Shown here one piece after another: positions 24,597-33,257 of a stretch of DNA of 64,000 nucleotides. The DNA comes from Desulfobacteraceae bacterium (lineage in GTDB: Bacteria; Desulfobacterota; Desulfobacteria; Desulfobacterales; Desulfobacteraceae), in assembly GCA_016743945.1 (NCBI GenBank), contig JADGFI010000024.1, positions 1 through 64,000 on the forward strand, in the 5' to 3' direction. Position 1 is the first letter of the stretch; each line of letters begins with the position of its first letter. The position numbers and the translations under genes are program-made. The notes under the pieces were generated by a model. The model was not told the DNA's origin and did no database searches. It saw nothing but the letters and a program-made list of their open reading frames with translations.

Positions 24597-24672
24597 AACA
24601 TTTCTCCTTTTTATAAATTCACATGGGAATCTGTCTTTGTCGGGCATCCCTGGTTAAAGGGTCTGATCCGTA

Positions 24673-25095
24673 TTATTGGACCAGGCCACCCGGGTATTCT
24701 TTGGTTTTGCCCTCAATGGTCAGAACCGTCCAATTTCCGTTTTCTTCCTTTGCCGCCACCAGGCAGTCTTGCCTTGTGCCGTCATTAAAGGTGATAAAAC
24801 ACTGGCGATCTTCATTCAGGGTATTGACCTGTACAAATTTTTTATCCATGGCGATCTTACGAAACGTTTCTGCGGCCTGTTCAATGGCAATGATCTTATT
24901 GTATTCATCTTCATCCATCTCTTTGATTTGATCTCTCAGGTCACGAATCTGGTTCTTGAGATCTGCAATGGTACTCACCACCTTCTCCATCTCAGTCTTA
25001 TTCTCCGATGGAATGGAAAAAAGAATCTGCTTGTGCAATTCCATGTCTGCTTCGATAAAATTAATTTTCTGCAGCAATCCTTTTACTGTACTCAT
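24673..25095 (-). CDS. Conserved hypothetical protein with coiled-coil N-terminus
   Basis: The 140-aa protein has a helical N-terminal half with heptad-like spacing (EKVVSTIADLKNQIRDLRDQ) and a short beta-rich C-terminal part (RQCFITFNDGTRQDCLVAAK, GNWTVLTIEGKTKEY). It has no signal peptide and no catalytic motif. It lies ~75 nt before the cytochrome gene in the same direction and could be co-transcribed. Not recognised. Confidence 0.7.
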   Translation of the reverse strand: MSTVKGLLQKINFIEADMELHKQILFSIPSENKTEMEKVVSTIADLKNQIRDLRDQIKEMDEDEYNKIIAIEQAAETFRKIAMDKKFVQVNTLNEDRQCFITFNDGTRQDCLVAAKEENGNWTVLTIEGKTKEYPGGLVQ

Positions 25096-25403
25096 ATCTA
25101 TCGCCTATTGCCTGTTTTATTAAAAACCAAACGTATTAAAAAAATCCCCGATTTATTAGGGTTCCCCCGGGCTGGATACGCCCGGTGTTTTCATCGGCAA
25201 GTATATATTTTTTACAAGAAGATTCAAGAAATTTTTCATTTTATTGCCTGGCACAGGGATCAGACGGATCCCTTATTTTTTCTTGATTCAAGACTTGCAC
25301 TGCCCCTTTTGTATGGCTTTTTTATTTCCCTTTGCAATCCATTCAATAAGCCGGACCAGAAAATTTTTTTTCTTTTGTGTCCTCTTTTGTGTCCTCTTTT
25401 TTA
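25096..25403. other. Gene-free interval with a small GC hairpin
   Basis: About 300 nt. It contains CCGGGC/GCCCGG with a 7-nt loop (25167-25185) but no clear promoter, RNA or gene. The sequence near 25330-25410 is T-rich and repetitive in CTTTTGTGTCCTC. Confidence 0.4.
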
Positions 25404-25907
25404 TCATGGGATCACCCGGTAGACCAGGAGCAGATGGTCCTTCTCGATTTCACGGTTTTCCACAAGTTCCAGTTTAACATCCAGGGAATCCCTGAACAAG
25501 GAGAGCCCCCTGCCAAACAATGCCGGTATCAAGGTCACATGGATCTGGGTGATCAGGTTCTCCCTGGCAAACAGGGAGTTGACAATGGCACCGCCGATCA
25601 GGGCCACGCTTTCAAACCCCTCTTCCCCTAGAGAATTTATGATTTGTGTCGGCGACTGATCTGTAAAAACCAGATTCTCATCCTGACTTTTCCGGTCAGA
25701 ATTCCGGGTCATCACAATATTTTTTCTGCCCGGCAAAGGCTTGCCAATGGTATCAAATGTTTTGGATCCCATGATGACAACACCTGCCTTTCGGGTCAGT
25801 CGGACAAAATATTGTTTGTCTGCCTTTCCTGTCCAATCCACCAATTGAAGGGAATCCCTTGCAATTTTCCCATCCAGGGTCATGGCCATGAGCAATATGA
25901 CTTCCAT
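25404..25907 (-). CDS. RibD C-terminal/dihydrofolate-reductase-like protein
   Basis: The 167-aa protein has the NADPH-dependent reductase fold shared by RibD and DHFR: MEVILLMAMTLDGKIARDSL at the start, GVVIMGSKTFDTIGKPLPGR in the middle and SVALIGGAIVNSLFARENLI near the end. The ATG at 25907 follows AGGAAGG. Upstream, a frame to 26024 is open but lies over short direct repeats and lacks a ribosome binding site. Without the deaminase half of RibD the substrate is unknown; a folate or flavin precursor is possible. Confidence 0.8.
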   Translation of the reverse strand: MEVILLMAMTLDGKIARDSLQLVDWTGKADKQYFVRLTRKAGVVIMGSKTFDTIGKPLPGRKNIVMTRNSDRKSQDENLVFTDQSPTQIINSLGEEGFESVALIGGAIVNSLFARENLITQIHVTLIPALFGRGLSLFRDSLDVKLELVENREIEKDHLLLVYRVIP

Positions 25908-25923
25908 ATGCGCCTTCCTTTTG

Positions 25924-25972
25924 CCTGATCTGATATGATCTGGCCTGATATGATCTGACTTAATATGAGATA
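25924..25972. repeat. Short imperfect direct repeats (TGATATGATCTG)
   Basis: Three imperfect copies of a ~14-nt unit containing GATATGATCTG lie just upstream of the reductase-like gene (CTGATATGATCTGG, CCTGATATGATCTGA, then a degenerate copy). They may be replication slippage or a binding-site array; no function can be assigned. Confidence 0.5.
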
Positions 25973-25978
25973 GGGTGG

Positions 25979-26191
25979 CTATACCTGTGGCCAGGCCATC
26001 TGCGTTTCCTCTGCCACATAGCAAAATCGGCTCCAGACCATCTCCTTTTTTGAAATGGGACAGCGCAGGGAGACCTTATGATCTGTCACCTTTATGACTT
26101 CCCAATCCCCGGATCGAGGGGAATCTTCAATCCGTATTTTCTGGCCTTCTTTAAATGGATATGCTTTAAACAGGGTAACCGTGTGGTCCAT
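25979..26191 (-). CDS. Small conserved hypothetical protein
   Basis: The 70-aa protein starts MDHTVTLFKAYPFKEGQKIR and includes RSGDWEVIKVTDHKVSLRCP, with a single small beta-rich domain predicted. The ATG at 26191 has GGGAGG 7 nt upstream. No known family recognised. It follows fumC by ~60 nt on the same strand and may be co-transcribed. Confidence 0.65.
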   Translation of the reverse strand: MDHTVTLFKAYPFKEGQKIRIEDSPRSGDWEVIKVTDHKVSLRCPISKKEMVWSRFCYVAEETQMAWPQV

Positions 26192-26252
26192 TTTTTTTCC
26201 TCCCGCTATCATTATTTTTCTCCAGCCCCATGTTCTAACAACACCTTTGGTA

Positions 26253-27647
26253 TTATTCCATGGGGCCGATCATCTTACCCGGATCCACCAACTCATCAAA
26301 TTTTTCCTGTGCCACAAGGCCCAGATCATGGGCCGCCTGCTTTAAGGTAATCCCCTCTCCATGGGCTTTCTTGGCTACCATGGTTGCCTTATCATACCCG
26401 ATAACAGTGTTTAACGCTGTCACCAGCATCAATGATTGGGCCAGATGATTTTCAATCACCCGGCGATTGGGGGCAAGTCCCTTAACACAATTTTCATAAA
26501 AGGAGAGAGCCGCATCCCCCAGCAGCCGTGCCGACTGCAAATAATTATAAAGGATCACCGGCTTGAACACATTGAGCTCAAAATGACCCGACCCCCCGCT
26601 GACATTGACGGTCACATCATTGCCCATGACCTGGGCACAGACCATGGTCATGGCCTCTGTCTGGGTGGGATTGACCTTGCCCGGCATGATGGAGGAACCC
26701 GGTTCATTGGCTGGCAGAATCAGTTCTCCAATACCACACCTAGGCCCTGATCCCAGCATGCGAATGTCATTGGCAATTTTCATCAGACTAACCGCCAGGG
26801 TTTTCAAAGCCCCATGGGACGCCACAAGGGCATCGTGGGCGGCCAGGGCGGCAAATTTATTTTTTGCCGTCACAAAGGGATACCCGGTCAGCTCTGCGAT
26901 GATCCCGGCAACCCTTACATCAAATCCTACGGGACTATTCAAGCCGGTGCCCACGGCTGTTCCCCCCAGGGCCAGCTCAAACAGATGGGCCAGACTGGCT
27001 TTCAAATTTTGGACCCCATGTTCCACCATGGCGGCATAACCGGAAAACTCCTGGCCCAGGGTCAGGGGAACCGCATCCATAAAATGGGTTCTACCGGTTT
27101 TAACAATGGATTCCCAGGCACGGCTTTTTTCAGCAAGCCCCTGGCACAAACGTTCCAGACTGGGCAATGTGTGATCTATTAACTGCTTAACGCTTGCAAT
27201 ATGCATGGCTGTGGAAAAGGCATCGTTGGAGGACTGGGATTTATTCACATCATCGTTGGGGTGAATCAAAAATGGACCCTGCCCCAATCGTTTGCCGGAC
27301 AATACATGAATCTTATTGGCAATGACCTCGTTGACATTCATGTTGGTCTGGGTACCGGATCCTGTCTGCCACACCTTCAAGGGGAATTGATCATTGAGGG
27401 TGCCTTGTATGATGGTATCACAGACCTGGCAGATCAATGTTTCTTTTTCCCTGGAAAGCAGGCCAAAGTCAGCATTGGCCATGGCACTCGCTTTTTTTAA
27501 AACTCCAAATGCATGGATAAGCCCCAAGGGCATGGTTTCCTCACCGATTTTGAAGTTCTCCAAAGACCGCTGGGTTTGGGCGCCCCATAAACAATCTATC
27601 GGAACAAGGATCTCTCCCATGGTGTCTTTTTCCATTCGTGTCGCCAT
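26253..27647 (-). CDS. fumC: Fumarate hydratase class II
   Basis: The 464-aa protein matches class II fumarases, which use no metal. It contains the superfamily signature GSSIMPGKVNP near residue 320, plus TGSGTQTNMNVNEV, HPNDDVNKSQSSND and KTGRTHFMDAVP, which form the composite active site with the catalytic Ser of the signature loop. The ATG at 27647 follows AAGGAG. It interconverts fumarate and malate. The window also contains a class I Fe-S fumarase (33258-34865); the oxygen-stable class II enzyme may serve under oxidative stress or iron limitation (inference). Confidence 0.96.
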   Translation of the reverse strand: MATRMEKDTMGEILVPIDCLWGAQTQRSLENFKIGEETMPLGLIHAFGVLKKASAMANADFGLLSREKETLICQVCDTIIQGTLNDQFPLKVWQTGSGTQTNMNVNEVIANKIHVLSGKRLGQGPFLIHPNDDVNKSQSSNDAFSTAMHIASVKQLIDHTLPSLERLCQGLAEKSRAWESIVKTGRTHFMDAVPLTLGQEFSGYAAMVEHGVQNLKASLAHLFELALGGTAVGTGLNSPVGFDVRVAGIIAELTGYPFVTAKNKFAALAAHDALVASHGALKTLAVSLMKIANDIRMLGSGPRCGIGELILPANEPGSSIMPGKVNPTQTEAMTMVCAQVMGNDVTVNVSGGSGHFELNVFKPVILYNYLQSARLLGDAALSFYENCVKGLAPNRRVIENHLAQSLMLVTALNTVIGYDKATMVAKKAHGEGITLKQAAHDLGLVAQEKFDELVDPGKMIGPME

Positions 27648-27847
27648 CGCAGCTCCTTGTCTCCTGAAAATCCATAAAACCATATCTCATTTTCTAATTA
27701 TACCAGAATAATTGCCAGGCGGTCAAAAAGCAAGTCTTGAAAATTACTTTACACAAATCCATGATATTAGTTGACGACTGTCAAAATAAAACATAATTTT
27801 GCAAAAGACGCTTATCCTTTATTCATCAGCATAAGGTAGTCTATAAA

Positions 27848-27890
27848 TTAGCATTTAGGCGTTAGCTAACCGCTAGCGCCTAAATGCTAA
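27848..27890. repeat. Long perfect-armed hairpin upstream of SPFH gene
   Basis: TTAGCATTTAGGCG pairs with CGCCTAAATGCTAA and the pairing continues inward with TAGC/GCTA, giving an ~18-bp stem with a very small loop. It is followed by a GC-rich stretch (CCCGCGCGCGAGCG). It lacks a T-run, so it is less likely to be a terminator; it may be a dispersed palindromic repeat or an RNA structure in the leader of the following gene. Confidence 0.55.
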
Positions 27891-27933
27891 AAGCCCGCGC
27901 GCGAGCGTGCTAATTCAAGAAAGGAGATTTCCA

Positions 27934-29073
27934 ATGGGGACCCACAACCTGATTTTTTTAGAAATTCTCGAATGGTTTGACGAAAGCGGACAGGAGCTGG
28001 TTCACCGGCTGCCGGAACGGGGATCTGCCGACATCAAATATGGTGCCCAATTAACGGTGAGGGAGAGCCAGGCAGCTATTTTTTTCTATAACGGGAAGGC
28101 CGTGGGTGCTTTTGGTCCGGGCCGTCACACCCTGAAGACAGCCAATATCCCCATTTTGACCAAATTGGCCAGCCTTCCCTGGGGGTTCAAAAGCCCCCTG
28201 CGGGCCGAGGTCTATTTTACAAATCTTAAAACCTTTACCAATTTAAAATGGGGAACCCGTGATCCAGTGGCCTTTAAGGATACAGAACTTGGGCTTGTAA
28301 GGCTCCGGGCATTCGGCATCTTTAACCTGAAAATCGTCCAGCCCGTGCTCTTTGTCAACCGTCTGGTGGGCACCCAGGGGGTGTATACCACAGAAGAAAT
28401 CAGTGAATACCTTAACCAGGTGGTGGTTTCCAGGTTCAATGATTATATCGGTGAAAAGATCTCCACCATCTTTGATTTGCCGGCTCAATATGATGAACTG
28501 GCAAAGGGCCTTGCCAAAAGGATTCAGGAAGACTTTTCACAACTTGGCCTGGCCCTGACAGCTCTTTACATCAACGCCATTACCCCCCCTCCCGAGGTCC
28601 AGCAGGCCATTGACGACAAAAGCCGAATGGAAGTCTTTGACGACATGAACACGCTTTTGCAGATGAAGACCGCCATGGCCATGGAAAAAATAGCAGAAGG
28701 ATCTGACTCTATTGCCGGAAACGGAGCCCAGGCAGGTATGGGCATGGGGCTTGGGGTAATGCTGCCGGGTATGTTTGCCCGGCAATTGTCAAACCAGGGG
28801 GAAAATACCACGCCCCCACCCAGCACAACCCAATGTTGCGAATGCAAAAATAATATCCCAATGGATGCCAATTTCTGCCCCCAATGCGGCCACCAGCAGG
28901 TGATCTTTGAAAAATGCCAGAGTTGCGGAAAAAACATTACAATGGGGACCCAATTTTGTCCCCGGTGCGGCAAGGCAATCCAAAAAGAGATACAGGCCCT
29001 GTTCTGTGCCAAATGCGGGGCAAAAAACCTGAGTAATGCTCTCTTTTGCAATCAGTGCGGGGAAAAACATTAG
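27934..29073 (+). CDS. SPFH-domain protein with C-terminal zinc ribbons
   Basis: The 379-aa protein has an SPFH/band 7-like domain (residues ~1-250; GRHTLKTANIPILTKLASLP, FGIFNLKIVQPVLFVNRLVG) followed by a Gly/Met-rich linker and three Cys4 zinc ribbons (CCECKNNIPMDANFCPQCG, CQSCGKNITMGTQFCPRCG, CAKCGAKNLSNALFCNQCG). This is the 'SPFH plus zinc ribbon' family sometimes annotated as virion core-like. The ATG follows AAGGAG; an upstream ATG at 27907 lies in the GC-rich leader. Role unknown; membrane-associated scaffold or stress protein is possible. The next gene overlaps its 3' end by 38 nt. Confidence 0.8.
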   Translation: MGTHNLIFLEILEWFDESGQELVHRLPERGSADIKYGAQLTVRESQAAIFFYNGKAVGAFGPGRHTLKTANIPILTKLASLPWGFKSPLRAEVYFTNLKTFTNLKWGTRDPVAFKDTELGLVRLRAFGIFNLKIVQPVLFVNRLVGTQGVYTTEEISEYLNQVVVSRFNDYIGEKISTIFDLPAQYDELAKGLAKRIQEDFSQLGLALTALYINAITPPPEVQQAIDDKSRMEVFDDMNTLLQMKTAMAMEKIAEGSDSIAGNGAQAGMGMGLGVMLPGMFARQLSNQGENTTPPPSTTQCCECKNNIPMDANFCPQCGHQQVIFEKCQSCGKNITMGTQFCPRCGKAIQKEIQALFCAKCGAKNLSNALFCNQCGEKH

Positions 29074-30310
29074 TTTCACAGTTGAACATCAATGCCCCCA
29101 ATGCGGGGCACCCATCACCCTTGGGGAAGAGGTCCTTTTTTTTGTATGCGGCTTCTGCCGGGTGCGGTCCTGTATCGCCCAAAAAAACTTCGCCCGGTAT
29201 TATTTTCCCCTCTCCGCTGATGCCCCGACAGACAATGATATCATTTACCTGCCCTATTGGCGATTCAAAGGGGTCCGGTATGCCTGCCACTTTTCCGGGG
29301 TGGAACCCCGATTTCTGGATATTTCTGCTCTGGCTATGGAAGGGGCGCTCCCCAAAATCCCCTTTTCCCTTGGATTCAGGTCCCAGGCGCTTTCCTTAAA
29401 ACTGGTTTCAAACAAGACCCAGGGCAAATTTATCCGGCCCCTGGAGTTTAAAACAATTCTCCAGGCCCTGGACAAACCAGGCCGAGCGCTCAAAAAAAAT
29501 AATCCCCCTGTTTTCCAGGAAGATATCGGTGAAACTAGAAGCCTGATCTATTCCCCTTTTTATATTCATAAAGACCGCTTTTTTGACGGCATCCTGAACA
29601 CCCCCATCCAGGCAGTTTTACCCGGGGATATGGATATAAAATCCTTAGACCTGTGCCGCCCGGAAAAAGAGACGGTTTTTGTTTCAGGGATTTGCCCTGA
29701 CTGCGGCTGGAACCTGGAAGGCCATTTTAATTCCCTTGTGCTGGTCTGTAGAAATTGCCAAACCCTTTGGAGAACAAGGGGTAACAAACTTGGGAAGATT
29801 AAATACAAATCTGCAAAACCAAAACAACCCGATGATGTCATGATTCCTTTCTGGAAGATAAAGGCTGATATCCCCCCCATTGCCATGGAAACCTATGCAG
29901 ACCTGATTCGCATGGGAAACCTTCCCAAGGCCATTCAGCCGGAATGGGAGCATCAGGCGCTGTATTTTTGGACACCTGCATTTAAATTGCAGCCGAAAGT
30001 TTTCCTGAGACTCACCACCCAGTTTGCCATTGCCCAGCCGGATCCGCCCCTTGAAAAAAAAATTAGAAAAAATATTCACTTGCCCATCACCCTGCCCCCA
30101 GGGGAAGCCATCCAAAGCATAAAAATCACCCTGGCCTCCCTGGTACGGCCCTTAAAAGATCATTTACCCGGTCTTTCCAAGGCAAGGGTTGTTCCCAGAG
30201 AAACCCGTCTTATTTTTCTCCCCTTTGAACCCCGGCACCATGAATATTTCAACCCAGATCTTAATATCGCCATTAACAAAAATATCCTGACGCTGTCCGG
30301 CAATCTGTAA
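29036..30310 (+). CDS. Conserved protein with zinc ribbons, partner of SPFH protein
   Basis: The 424-aa protein starts within the 3' end of the SPFH gene (38-nt overlap, different frame). Its N-terminus has HQCPQCGAPITLGEE and VCGFCRVRSC, a zinc ribbon, and a second ribbon is ICPDCGWNLEG with LVCRNCQTLW near residue 245. The remainder is beta-rich with repeated motifs (IYLPYWRFKGVRYAC; MIPFWKIKADIPP), suggesting an internal duplication. No signal peptide or membrane segment. It is likely to work with the SPFH protein. Start choice is uncertain: no other ATG exists between the overlap and residue ~85. Confidence 0.7.
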   Translation: MLSFAISAGKNISFTVEHQCPQCGAPITLGEEVLFFVCGFCRVRSCIAQKNFARYYFPLSADAPTDNDIIYLPYWRFKGVRYACHFSGVEPRFLDISALAMEGALPKIPFSLGFRSQALSLKLVSNKTQGKFIRPLEFKTILQALDKPGRALKKNNPPVFQEDIGETRSLIYSPFYIHKDRFFDGILNTPIQAVLPGDMDIKSLDLCRPEKETVFVSGICPDCGWNLEGHFNSLVLVCRNCQTLWRTRGNKLGKIKYKSAKPKQPDDVMIPFWKIKADIPPIAMETYADLIRMGNLPKAIQPEWEHQALYFWTPAFKLQPKVFLRLTTQFAIAQPDPPLEKKIRKNIHLPITLPPGEAIQSIKITLASLVRPLKDHLPGLSKARVVPRETRLIFLPFEPRHHEYFNPDLNIAINKNILTLSGNL

Positions 30311-30489
30311 AAAAAATTAGCCGTTTCCCACTTCCCTCCCAAAAAAAAACTTTACCCAGGGCAAAAAAAAAGATACGGTTTCAAAAATAATCAAATTGTC
30401 TACAAATTAACGGATATCCGTATGCAAATAGATACCCTTGGGTAAATACGATTTATGGCTGTCCTTACTGTTTTAAGGAACAATTTAAT

Positions 30490-31224
30490 TTGAACCCTGT
30501 TGATATGGTCCAACCAAACGCCGAACAAGAATGTCTGTCCCCAGCCCCTTACGTTTCGCAAGGCTCACCACGGATAACAAGATTTTCAGCACGCCTGTCC
30601 ATGGTGCTGATGTGCCTGGTGAGTCTGCTTTTTTTATTTTCCTGCACAGAGTCCTCCCCAAAATCACGGCTTGAAAAACGGATATCCATTTACCTGGGCC
30701 GTCTGGAATCCTCTGCTGTGGACCTGGAGCATGAACTGGAAAAAATCGCTGATATGAAACGGCTTAATACGGCTGGCCGAATGAAGGAGGCCATCTCGGT
30801 TATAAAGGGCAGTGAGAAAACCCTTAGGCGGGCCAATCAAGACATTTATGCCTATATTGCCTTTATCAATGACAATTCCCGGAAGCTGAAAAAAGAAAAT
30901 CTATACCATTATATGAGTGTCAGGGATCTCTTAAGCCAGCCGCTTTCTTTAAAGCGACAAGCCATTGACGAATATTTCCAGGTGCTAAAAAAATGGCTGG
31001 ACTATTCTGCCACCCATTTTAGACGGCTTGAGGCCAAAGACCAGGCCGCCAGGACCAGCTATGACCAATTACTGACCAATGTGAACCGAAGTCTGAAACG
31101 ATACAACACCGCCAACGAGCAATACCATCAATTTGTGAAGGTTTTTCTCACCAGAAATCCAGACCTTGTCAAGCGGTTCAAACAGGAGTACCGAACCATG
31201 AAAAATGAGCTGGACTGGATATAG
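30490..31224 (+). CDS. Putative lipoprotein with coiled-coil-like region
   Basis: Frame begins at a TTG (30490); ATGs at 30505 and 30601 are alternatives. A hydrophobic stretch VLMCLVSLLFLFSC ends in a lipobox-like cysteine, so the mature protein should be lipid-anchored at the membrane. The rest is helical and charged (LEKRISIYLGRLESSAVDLE; KQEYRTMKNELDW), without a recognised family. With the 30601 start the signal peptide lacks an obvious basic N-region; with 30490 it is unusually long. It stands between the SPFH pair and a convergent Hsp70-like gene. A 12-bp palindrome (ACGGATATCCGT, 30410-30421) lies upstream. Confidence 0.6.
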   Translation: MNPVDMVQPNAEQECLSPAPYVSQGSPRITRFSARLSMVLMCLVSLLFLFSCTESSPKSRLEKRISIYLGRLESSAVDLEHELEKIADMKRLNTAGRMKEAISVIKGSEKTLRRANQDIYAYIAFINDNSRKLKKENLYHYMSVRDLLSQPLSLKRQAIDEYFQVLKKWLDYSATHFRRLEAKDQAARTSYDQLLTNVNRSLKRYNTANEQYHQFVKVFLTRNPDLVKRFKQEYRTMKNELDWI

Positions 31225-31276
31225 TCATCTAAACAATTAGACTCCGGCCAACTATTTTTTTGGGACCAACGCGGGA

Positions 31277-32563
31277 TCACCCCAATAAATTCCCCTGGAG
31301 TCCCAGGCCGTAGGCAACACTGGTAAAGGCATCGGCACTCCGGATTTTATCCTTTCCAATCCTGGTTTCAAATATTTCCCTGATCAGCGGGATATAGGAG
31401 GACCCGCCGGTTAAAAAGACCACATCAATATCGGAACAGGACAGGCTGGCTTTGGCCAGGGTTGAGTCGATACAGGCGTTAAGGGAAGCGACTTTATCGC
31501 TGATAAAGCCTTCGAATTCCTCCCGGGACAACAGTTCATCAATACTAATATCATATCCATTAAAAGAAATATGGGATTGTTTTTTCTCGGACAACTCACA
31601 TTTTGTCCGTTCAATGGAACGAAACAGCAGGTACCCGTAGTTGGCGTTGATCAGATTTTCCAGGTTTTCCAATAACTTCTTATCCCGGAATTTTGCTCTG
31701 ACCTTGAGCTCTTTAATATTGTCCAAGGTTCTGGGCAACCGAAGCTGGGGGATAAGATGCCATTGCATCAGCTTCCGGATAACAAGGGGGGACAGTCCAA
31801 AAAGGTTGTCGCTCCACATGGATTTTGCCTCTACATTTTTCCCATAATGGATGGCCACTTTTTCCCGCATGATCTCAGAATCAAATACATCTCCACCGAT
31901 ATAAACGCCCCCCACAGAAAGGATGTCGCGATCCCTTGCAGCCGTGGGGCCTTCATTTTTCCCGGCTTTATAAATGGTAAAATCCGAGCTGCCGGCGCCA
32001 AAGTCCCCCACCAGGACGATCTGTTCTGTTCCGGTTTCAAGGCTGTTTTCATAGGCCAGGGCTGCGGCAATGGGTTCCAGTTGAAAGGAAATATTCTTAA
32101 ACCCGGCGATCTGTGCTGCCCGGGTCAGACGATCCTGGGCAATCTTATCCCTTTCCCTGTCCTCTGAGAAAATGACCGGCCGCCCCAGAACCAAATCAGA
32201 GACCTCCTGTTTGATTATCTCCTGGCCCCGCTCTTTCATGACTTTGAGAAATATTGCGATCAACTCCTCAAGGGTATAGGATTTACCGTAAATATTTGTC
32301 TTGTCAAAGGCTGTGTCCGGAAGAAAGGTCTTGATGGATTGCATATACCGGCCATCTGCCTCATTTTCAATGTAGGCCTTTACCCCTTCATACCCAACAT
32401 AGGAGGTTGTCTGGCCATCCTCTTTTAAAAAATAAAGGATTGATTTTAATGAATTGGATATGGGATTCTCTCTGTCCACATCCAACAGCCTGACTTTCCC
32501 ATCCATATTAACGGATAATGCTGAATTGGATGTTCCAAAATCAATACCAAATATAGCAGACAT
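31277..32563 (-). CDS. Hsp70-like ATPase (YegD/DnaK family, short form)
   Basis: The 428-aa protein begins MSAIFGIDFGTSNSALSV, the phosphate-1 motif of the actin/Hsp70 ATPase fold; LEPIAAALAYE, VLVGDFGAGSSDFTI (phosphate 2) and VFLTGGSSYIPLI (adenosine motif) follow. Its length is close to the E. coli YegD-like chaperone family and it lacks DnaK's C-terminal substrate-binding domain. It is likely an ATPase chaperone of unknown client. It is convergent with the lipoprotein gene and has no DnaJ or GrpE neighbour. Confidence 0.88.
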   Translation of the reverse strand: MSAIFGIDFGTSNSALSVNMDGKVRLLDVDRENPISNSLKSILYFLKEDGQTTSYVGYEGVKAYIENEADGRYMQSIKTFLPDTAFDKTNIYGKSYTLEELIAIFLKVMKERGQEIIKQEVSDLVLGRPVIFSEDRERDKIAQDRLTRAAQIAGFKNISFQLEPIAAALAYENSLETGTEQIVLVGDFGAGSSDFTIYKAGKNEGPTAARDRDILSVGGVYIGGDVFDSEIMREKVAIHYGKNVEAKSMWSDNLFGLSPLVIRKLMQWHLIPQLRLPRTLDNIKELKVRAKFRDKKLLENLENLINANYGYLLFRSIERTKCELSEKKQSHISFNGYDISIDELLSREEFEGFISDKVASLNACIDSTLAKASLSCSDIDVVFLTGGSSYIPLIREIFETRIGKDKIRSADAFTSVAYGLGLQGNLLG

Positions 32564-32757
32564 AATAAATTTCCCCCTGGTATAAAAACATACGCTCTTG
32601 TCTAAGATGAGACTCCAAGAAGGCTCACTAATTTAAAGCGCATAAAAATATACGAAAACCAGGGGTTTGTAAAGAAGAATATCCATCGCCGTGTCACGAT
32701 CTTAGGAAACGGGTCACGGCTTTGTTTTTTCCCCTTGTTTTACCGGACAGAATGCCG

Positions 32758-33069
32758 CTACTCTTCCCAAAAATCCCCTCCCATGGCTCCCAGATCAGGG
32801 GCAGGTGTCGGCTCTTTAAGCGATATTTCAGTGGCCTTGTCCTCCTTGGGATGAGAGGAGGGGGTTTTCCATCCCAAGAATGCGGACGCTACATTGTTTC
32901 GGGGGATAAAGATTTCTCCGGATACTGTGGCAATTCGAAGGTTGTCCTCACCCAATTCAACGATATCGCCCGTCACAAGCGCTCCATTGTTCAACTTGAT
33001 CTCATCTGCACTGAGGGGCATCCCAAAAAAACAGAGAATTACCAGGATAGCGGCTATTTTTTTTTTCAT
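32758..33069 (-). CDS. Small exported hypothetical protein
   Basis: The 103-aa protein has a clear signal peptide (MKKKIAAILVILCFFGMPLSA, cleavage before DE) and then a short beta-rich domain (IKLNNGALVTGDIVELGEDN, LRIATVSGEIFIPRNNVAS), a pattern of small SH3/Sm-like periplasmic proteins of sulfate reducers. The tail is charged and Pro-rich. It lies ~190 nt downstream of the fumarase terminator and reads leftward; no partner is evident. Confidence 0.75.
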   Translation of the reverse strand: MKKKIAAILVILCFFGMPLSADEIKLNNGALVTGDIVELGEDNLRIATVSGEIFIPRNNVASAFLGWKTPSSHPKEDKATEISLKEPTPAPDLGAMGGDFWEE

Positions 33070-33208
33070 TATATTTTTCTCCTATATCAGGTGTATCCGT
33101 CCTTGGGTTCTTGCTTCGGCCACCCGGCGCATACATCCGTCATTGATCATGGATCAAATTATAACACGTTCAAACAATATTATCTATCGTTTGAGTACTA
33201 TCCCAAAA

Positions 33209-33243
33209 AAAAACCCCGGAAAATATTCTTTTCCGGGGTTTTT
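33209..33243 (-). terminator. Intrinsic terminator of the methylmalonyl-CoA to malate operon
   Basis: Perfect stem AAAAACCCCGGAAAA with its complement around a 5-nt loop; on the minus strand the stem is followed by a long T-run (nine T). It lies 14 nt after the stop of the class I fumarase gene, so it ends the large leftward operon. Confidence 0.9.
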
Positions 33244-33257
33244 ACTGCTATCTTTTT

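Noticed and set aside
24676..25422. Plus-strand open frame over the coiled-coil gene
   Set aside because: Hydrophobic, Phe-rich shadow typical of the antisense of a charged coiled-coil; no ribosome binding site.
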